A stretch of 8,158 nt of DNA from Caryophanales bacterium UBA5732 (GTDB taxonomy: Bacteria > Bacillota_I > Bacilli_A > Izemoplasmatales > Hujiaoplasmataceae). Position 1 is the stretch's first letter, and each line of letters opens with the position of its first letter. The notes below the pieces were generated by a model. The model made no database searches. It was given only the letters and a program-made list of their open reading frames with translations, and was not told where the DNA came from. This document shows positions 4,159-8,158 of the stretch, piece after piece. Location of the stretch: the NCBI GenBank assembly GCA_002419445.1, contig DIGC01000086.1:5736-13893 (forward strand). Reading direction: 5' to 3'. The position numbers and the translations under genes were made by a program.

Positions 4159-5592
4159 ATGAAAAATAATTATGATGTGATAATTGTAGGAGCCGGTCCC
4201 GCTGGGGCGATGTGTGCTTACGAATTAACTGAAAAAAACAAAAAACTAAAAATTTTATTAGTAGATAAGGGACATGACATTTATACACGAAAATGTCCTA
4301 TTATGGATAAAAAAATCGATAAATGCCCCGTTCAAAAGAACGGTTTTGTGGCATGTAACCCATATTGTTCCATTACAAACGGGTTTGGTGGAGCTGGAGC
4401 TTATTCCGACGGAAAGTTTAATATAACTAACGAATACGGCGGTTGGATGGACGAATATCTAGATCCGGATATTATCTTGGATTTAATTAAATATGCAGAT
4501 AAAATCAATCTTAAATTTGGAGCTCCAGAAGAGCTTACCAACCCTAACACGGATAAAGTTAGAGATATCGAAAAACGTGGTTTAGCTGTTGGATTGAAAC
4601 TGTTAAGATCTGAATTGCGTCATTTAGGAACTGAAGTTAATCTCAAGGTTTTAAAAAACATGTATGAAGATTTAAAGTTAAAAATAGATATGGCTTTTAA
4701 GACTGAAGTAAAAAACATAATTGTAGAAGATGATAAAATTAAAGGGGTTATTTTACTAGATAATCAAAAAATCTATGCCGAAAACGTTGTTATAGTTCCA
4801 GGAAGAGATGGATCATTTTGGCTAAGTAATTTAGCTACTGAACATAAAATTCCGATGAAGTCTAATTATGTGGATATCGGCGTTAGAGTTGAAACAAATA
4901 ATGAAATTATGGAAGAAATCAACGAGCATCTTTATGAAGGCAAATTTATTTATAGAACACAAGTAGGATCAACTGTTAGAACATTTTGTTCAAATCCTAG
5001 CGGGCATGTTGTTATTGAAAATCACAGTGGAACAATGCTGGCTAACGGACATGCTTATAGCGACGATTCTTTAGGTTCAAGAAATACTAACTTTGCTTTA
5101 TTGGTTTCTCACAAATTTACCGAACCTTTTAACCAACCAAATGAGTTCGCTCACGGGGTATCTAAACTAGCTAACATGTTGAGTAATGGTTCAATCATTT
5201 TACAAAGGTATGGAGATCTTCAAAAAGGTCGCAGGTCGACTCACAAACGAATTAGCGAAGGATTTGTCACCCCAACATTAAAAGAAGCTGTACCAGGAGA
5301 TTTAGGGTTGGTACTTCCTTACAAAACTATGAAATCAATTATTGAAATGATAGAAGCTCTTGACCATATTACGCCTGGAGTTGCTTCGGAACATACATTG
5401 CTTTATGGCGTTGAAGCTAAGTTTTATTCAGCTCGTCCAGATGTTAATAAAAACTTTGAATCTAGAATAAACGGTTTATATTTTGGCGGAGATGGCGCGG
5501 GTATCACCCGAGGATTAGCCCAGGCAAGTGCCAACGGGATTTGGATTGCTAGGGATATTGTCAAAAAATATGAAGAGGAAATGAATGGGTAA
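4159..5592 (+). CDS. FAD-dependent dehydrogenase/oxidoreductase of the COG2509 type, function unknown
   Basis: This 477-residue flavoprotein is probably cytoplasmic, with no signal peptide or membrane helix. A Rossmann FAD-binding motif lies at the N-terminus: VIIVGAGPAG (7-16), with a probable ribose-binding acid in LLVDKG (33-38). The C-terminal GLYFGGDGAGITRGLAQASA (439-458) is the closing FAD-contact motif of the family. A block from 46 to 86 has four cysteines (C46, C56, C66, C70) followed by GFGGAGAYSDGK, which I recognise from the 'uncharacterised FAD-dependent dehydrogenase' family. The substrate is unknown. The start is ATG at 4159, 6 nt after AAGGGAG (4146-4152); an in-frame GTG at 4138 would add 7 residues but sits at the predicted transcription start. 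It ends inside the start of purA (8-nt overlap, ATGAATGGGTAA), so the two are translationally coupled. Other readings, such as a geranylgeranyl-reductase-like or TrmFO-like protein, fit less well. Confidence 0.85.
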   Translation: MKNNYDVIIVGAGPAGAMCAYELTEKNKKLKILLVDKGHDIYTRKCPIMDKKIDKCPVQKNGFVACNPYCSITNGFGGAGAYSDGKFNITNEYGGWMDEYLDPDIILDLIKYADKINLKFGAPEELTNPNTDKVRDIEKRGLAVGLKLLRSELRHLGTEVNLKVLKNMYEDLKLKIDMAFKTEVKNIIVEDDKIKGVILLDNQKIYAENVVIVPGRDGSFWLSNLATEHKIPMKSNYVDIGVRVETNNEIMEEINEHLYEGKFIYRTQVGSTVRTFCSNPSGHVVIENHSGTMLANGHAYSDDSLGSRNTNFALLVSHKFTEPFNQPNEFAHGVSKLANMLSNGSIILQRYGDLQKGRRSTHKRISEGFVTPTLKEAVPGDLGLVLPYKTMKSIIEMIEALDHITPGVASEHTLLYGVEAKFYSARPDVNKNFESRINGLYFGGDGAGITRGLAQASANGIWIARDIVKKYEEEMNG

Positions 5593-6868
5593 GCGAGTAG
5601 TCGTCATTGGTAGCCAATGGGGAGACGAAGGTAAAGGTAAAGTAACTGATTTTTTGGCGGAAAAAGCTGATGTAGTTGTCAGAAGCCAAGGTGGAAATAA
5701 CGCAGGACATACGATTATATTCAATAATCGTAAGTTTGCTTTACACTTAATCCCTTCCGGTATTTTTAATCCTGAAACTATCAATATTATGGCTAATGGA
5801 ATGGTCATTAATCCTATAGCTTTACTTGACGAATTAGCTGTTTTAAAATCGCAAGGCATCGAGAATTATAAACTTTTTATTTCAAATCGAGCTCATGTTG
5901 TAATGCCATATCATATTGATTTGGATATATTATATGAGGAACTTAAAAAAGATGAAGCCGTTGGAACAACAAAAAGAGGAATCGGACCGGCTTATATGGA
6001 TAAAGTAGCTCGTATAGGGATAAGAATATCCGATTTAATTAATCCTGAATCTTTATTGAAAAGATTGGAAATAAATTTACGATTTACGAACATGGTTTTA
6101 AAAGCTAATAATAAAAAAACATATGAAGTTGATGAATTATTTAATCAATTCATTGAAATAGGAAAAATTATAAAACCATATATTACTGATACTTCAGTTC
6201 TTTTAGACAAACTGATTTTAGAAGACAAAAACATTTTGTTTGAAGGCGCACAAGGCAGTATGTTATGCACTGATCACGGGACATATCCATATGTCACTTC
6301 TTCTTCACCGACTGCAGCTTCGGTACCGCTAAATAGTGGAATAAGCCCCGACAAGATTACTGATATTATCGGCGTTACTAAAGCTTATACTACTAGAGTT
6401 GGAGCTGGAGTTTTTCCAACTGAATTTGAAGACGAAACTTCTAGGATGATTAGGGAAGTTGGAAAAGAATATGGCACTACCACTAAAAGGCCAAGAAGAA
6501 TTGGTTGGTTGGATATGGTAGTTTTAAAACACGTCAATAGAATTAACGGCTTAAATCATTTAAGCATTATGTTATTAGATGTTTTAACAGGAATTAAAGA
6601 ATTGAAAATTTGCATAAGTTATAATTTAGACGGTCAGGAAATTGATTATATTCCAGCTGACTATAAAGAGTATGAAAGATGTATTCCTAATTATATTACT
6701 TTACCGGGTTGGACAGAAGATATCACTAAAACAACAAGCTTTTCAAGCCTTCCTGATAATTGTAAAAACTACTTGAATACCATTGAAGAAATTTTAAAGA
6801 CAAGAGTTACTATTGTATCGATTGGACCTGATCGTAAACAAACAGTAACTTTAAAAAAAATATTTTAG
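5585..6868 (+). CDS. purA: Adenylosuccinate synthetase
   Basis: PurA joins IMP and L-aspartate at the expense of GTP to give adenylosuccinate, the committed step to AMP. The 427 residues match the usual length. Recognisable blocks are the N-terminal GSQWGDEGKGK (9-19, with Asp14), GGNNAGHT (36-43, with His42), GTTKRGIGPAY (127-137), GAQG with DHGTYPYVTSS (221-240), TTRVGAGVFPTE (269-280), TTTKRPRRIGWLD (298-310), LLDVLTGIKELKIC (330-343) and the C-terminal GPDRKQT (414-420). Some active-site loops differ from the common form: Lys301 replaces the Gly usual in TTTGRPRR, TAASV replaces TAGG, and VGAGVFPTE replaces VG(D/S)GPFPTE. Catalytic Asp14 and His42 are kept, so I expect an active but divergent enzyme. 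The ATG at 5585 follows GAGG (5575-5578) by 6 nt inside the upstream flavoprotein gene. The aminotransferase gene follows after 14 nt. purB, the next pathway step, is not in the window. Confidence 0.97.
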   Translation: MGKRVVVIGSQWGDEGKGKVTDFLAEKADVVVRSQGGNNAGHTIIFNNRKFALHLIPSGIFNPETINIMANGMVINPIALLDELAVLKSQGIENYKLFISNRAHVVMPYHIDLDILYEELKKDEAVGTTKRGIGPAYMDKVARIGIRISDLINPESLLKRLEINLRFTNMVLKANNKKTYEVDELFNQFIEIGKIIKPYITDTSVLLDKLILEDKNILFEGAQGSMLCTDHGTYPYVTSSSPTAASVPLNSGISPDKITDIIGVTKAYTTRVGAGVFPTEFEDETSRMIREVGKEYGTTTKRPRRIGWLDMVVLKHVNRINGLNHLSIMLLDVLTGIKELKICISYNLDGQEIDYIPADYKEYERCIPNYITLPGWTEDITKTTSFSSLPDNCKNYLNTIEEILKTRVTIVSIGPDRKQTVTLKKIF

Positions 6869-6882
6869 AAAAGGGTGTGAAC

Positions 6883-8115
6883 ATGAAAAGAATTGTAGGT
6901 AGGCATGCTGAGTACAAAAAATTAGAATCAAACATTCTGCAAATTTCTCAGGAAGCTAAAGCTGCTAAAAAGAAGTACACAGATGTTATTGACGCAACTG
7001 TAGGTATGCTTCACAAGGAAGACGGAAATGTTTTAAAGTATGATGTAGTTGATGACGTTTTACATGGATTAAGTGATTCAGAAACCTATCATTATGCTCC
7101 AGTAAGAGGAACTAAAGATTTTACAGAAGGCGTTTTTAATTGGGTTTTTGGCGATAACGCCGAAAATATTAGAAAAAGTTTTAAGTATAGTATAATCCCA
7201 ACTACCGGTGGTAGTGGAGCTATATCCAATTCTTTTTATAATTTTAATGACTTCAACCAAAAAGTCTTACTTCCAAACTATTATTGGTCTCCTTATCAAA
7301 ACTTCGCTCTGGAAGCGAATGTCGACTTAAAAACATTTTTAATGTATGATGAGCTCTATAAGTTCAATGCAACTGATTTTAAAGAAAAAGCTCTTGAATT
7401 AGCTCAAGAACAAGAACGTTTATGTGTACTGTTAAATGATCCAAGTAATAATCCAACCGGATTATGCATGACTAAAGATGACTGGAAAGAAGTTATTGCC
7501 ACTTTGAATCAAGTAAACCGCTTGGGTGTTCCAGTGATTTTAATTCATGATATAGCGTATATAGATTATCAAATGAAAGATCAAAAGTACTCTCGTGAAA
7601 TCTTTGAAGCTTATTTAGATTTAGATGAAGATATTCTCGCAATTGTGGTATTCTCAGGATCCAAGACTTTTTCTCTATATGGATTCAGAGTTGGCGCGCA
7701 AATAGGCTTATCTAAATCACAAGAAATAATTGACAATTTCTTAAGAGTTGGTGATTATTCGGTTAGAGCTAGATTTTCTAGCGTATCTCAGCCGGGGATG
7801 AACATCATTGGCAAAATATTTACTCATCCAGAATATAAAGCACGCTATTTAAAAGAATTAAACAACGCAACTACTCTATTAAAGGCTCGCGCTAGTTTGT
7901 TTTTGGAAGAAGCGGAAAAACACGATTTACAAATTCTACCGTATTGCGGAGGTTTTTTCATAAGTGTTCCTACTAAGAATAAGAACATATTTAAAGATTT
8001 GGTAGAAGATCACGTTTATGTCATCGCGATGCAAGACATCATAAGAGTTGCTATTTCATCACTCTGTGTTGATGAGATTCCTGAATTAGTAAGAAAAATT
8101 AAAAAGCATATATAA
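6883..8115 (+). CDS. Class I-alpha pyridoxal-phosphate aminotransferase (aspartate/aromatic aminotransferase-like)
   Basis: This 410-residue protein is close in length to AspC and TyrB (about 396). Block-by-block comparison with remembered E. coli AspC places its residues: HYAPVRGTKDF (70-80) at the Tyr70 loop; TTGGSGA (107-113), phosphate binding; Trp135 at Trp140; NPTG (190-193) at Asn194; HDIAY (222-226), giving Asp223 and Tyr226; SGSK (258-261) with Lys261 as the Schiff-base lysine; and Arg269 at Arg266. Both substrate-carboxylate arginines appear present, Arg295 (VRARFSS) for Arg292 and Arg388 (IIRVAIS) for Arg386. This suits dicarboxylic substrates such as aspartate and glutamate, although aromatic substrates cannot be excluded. 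The start is ATG at 6883, 5 nt after AAAGGGTG (6870-6877); the in-frame GTG at 6877 overlaps the ribosome site. The gene lies 14 nt after purA and before a strong terminator, so it is the last gene of the operon. Aspartate made here could feed PurA. Confidence 0.88.
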   Translation: MKRIVGRHAEYKKLESNILQISQEAKAAKKKYTDVIDATVGMLHKEDGNVLKYDVVDDVLHGLSDSETYHYAPVRGTKDFTEGVFNWVFGDNAENIRKSFKYSIIPTTGGSGAISNSFYNFNDFNQKVLLPNYYWSPYQNFALEANVDLKTFLMYDELYKFNATDFKEKALELAQEQERLCVLLNDPSNNPTGLCMTKDDWKEVIATLNQVNRLGVPVILIHDIAYIDYQMKDQKYSREIFEAYLDLDEDILAIVVFSGSKTFSLYGFRVGAQIGLSKSQEIIDNFLRVGDYSVRARFSSVSQPGMNIIGKIFTHPEYKARYLKELNNATTLLKARASLFLEEAEKHDLQILPYCGGFFISVPTKNKNIFKDLVEDHVYVIAMQDIIRVAISSLCVDEIPELVRKIKKHI

Positions 8116-8116
8116 A

Positions 8117-8155
8117 AAAAACTGTAAGGATTTAATAGCCTTACAGTTTTTAATT
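8117..8155 (+). terminator. Intrinsic terminator closing the operon
   Basis: AAAAACTGTAAGG (8117-8129) pairs perfectly with CCTTACAGTTTTT (8139-8151) around a 9-nt loop, followed by AATTTTA at the window edge. It starts directly after the aminotransferase stop. The A-rich left arm would also give T runs on the other strand, so it may work in both directions. Confidence 0.9.
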
Positions 8156-8158
8156 TTA

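Noticed and set aside
5515..5859. 114-residue minus-strand open frame over the flavoprotein-purA junction
   Set aside because: It is antisense to the PurA N-terminal catalytic region; the hydrophobic run is the reverse reading of that gene.
7078..7260. 60-residue minus-strand open frame within the aminotransferase gene
   Set aside because: It is antisense to conserved cofactor-binding sequence, short and without a ribosome site.

Overview
This window is the chromosomal replication-origin neighbourhood of an AT-rich, low-G+C Firmicutes or Mollicutes-related bacterium. The evidence is the origin gene order (yidC, rnpA and rpmH leftward, dnaA and dnaN rightward), Firmicutes-type AGGAGG ribosome sites and a YidC made as a lipoprotein. 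The genetic code looks standard: Trp is written TGG in DnaA, PurA and the aminotransferase, and TGA is the rnpA stop. This points away from UGA=Trp mycoplasmas, towards Acholeplasma/Izemoplasma-like or other low-GC lineages. The exact placement is inference.

Layout. Bases 1-1073 (minus strand) hold the 5' part of yidC (running off the left edge), rnpA with a TTG start, and rpmH. They are read from a fully consensus promoter at 1116-1144, with a candidate attenuator between rpmH and rnpA. Bases 1074-1376 are the gene-free upstream half of oriC: an AT-rich tract, an 18-bp perfect palindrome, DnaA-box-like 9-mers of the form TTTTCCACA, and the dnaA promoter. dnaA is at 1377-2750. The dnaA end and the dnaA-dnaN gap (2714-2890) form a second origin half: two DnaA-box-like sites on each strand in mirror arrangement, then a CTA/ATA trinucleotide pattern and an AT-rich stretch that could be the unwinding element. 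dnaN is at 2891-4015 and ends in a strong terminator.

Bases 4103-8155 form a self-contained transcription unit with an extended -10 promoter, three tightly packed genes and a terminator. The genes are a FAD-dependent dehydrogenase of the uncharacterised COG2509 type, purA (adenylosuccinate synthetase, overlapping the first gene by 8 nt) and a class I-alpha aspartate/aromatic aminotransferase. The aminotransferase keeps both carboxylate-binding arginines. It could therefore supply the aspartate that PurA consumes; the role of the flavoprotein is unknown.

I saw no insertion sequences, CRISPR arrays, tRNA or rRNA genes, or phage genes. Most of the window is ordinary core chromosome. The unusual points are the origin architecture, an enlarged extracytoplasmic N-terminus on YidC, several PurA loop substitutions, and the flavoprotein-purA-aminotransferase operon.
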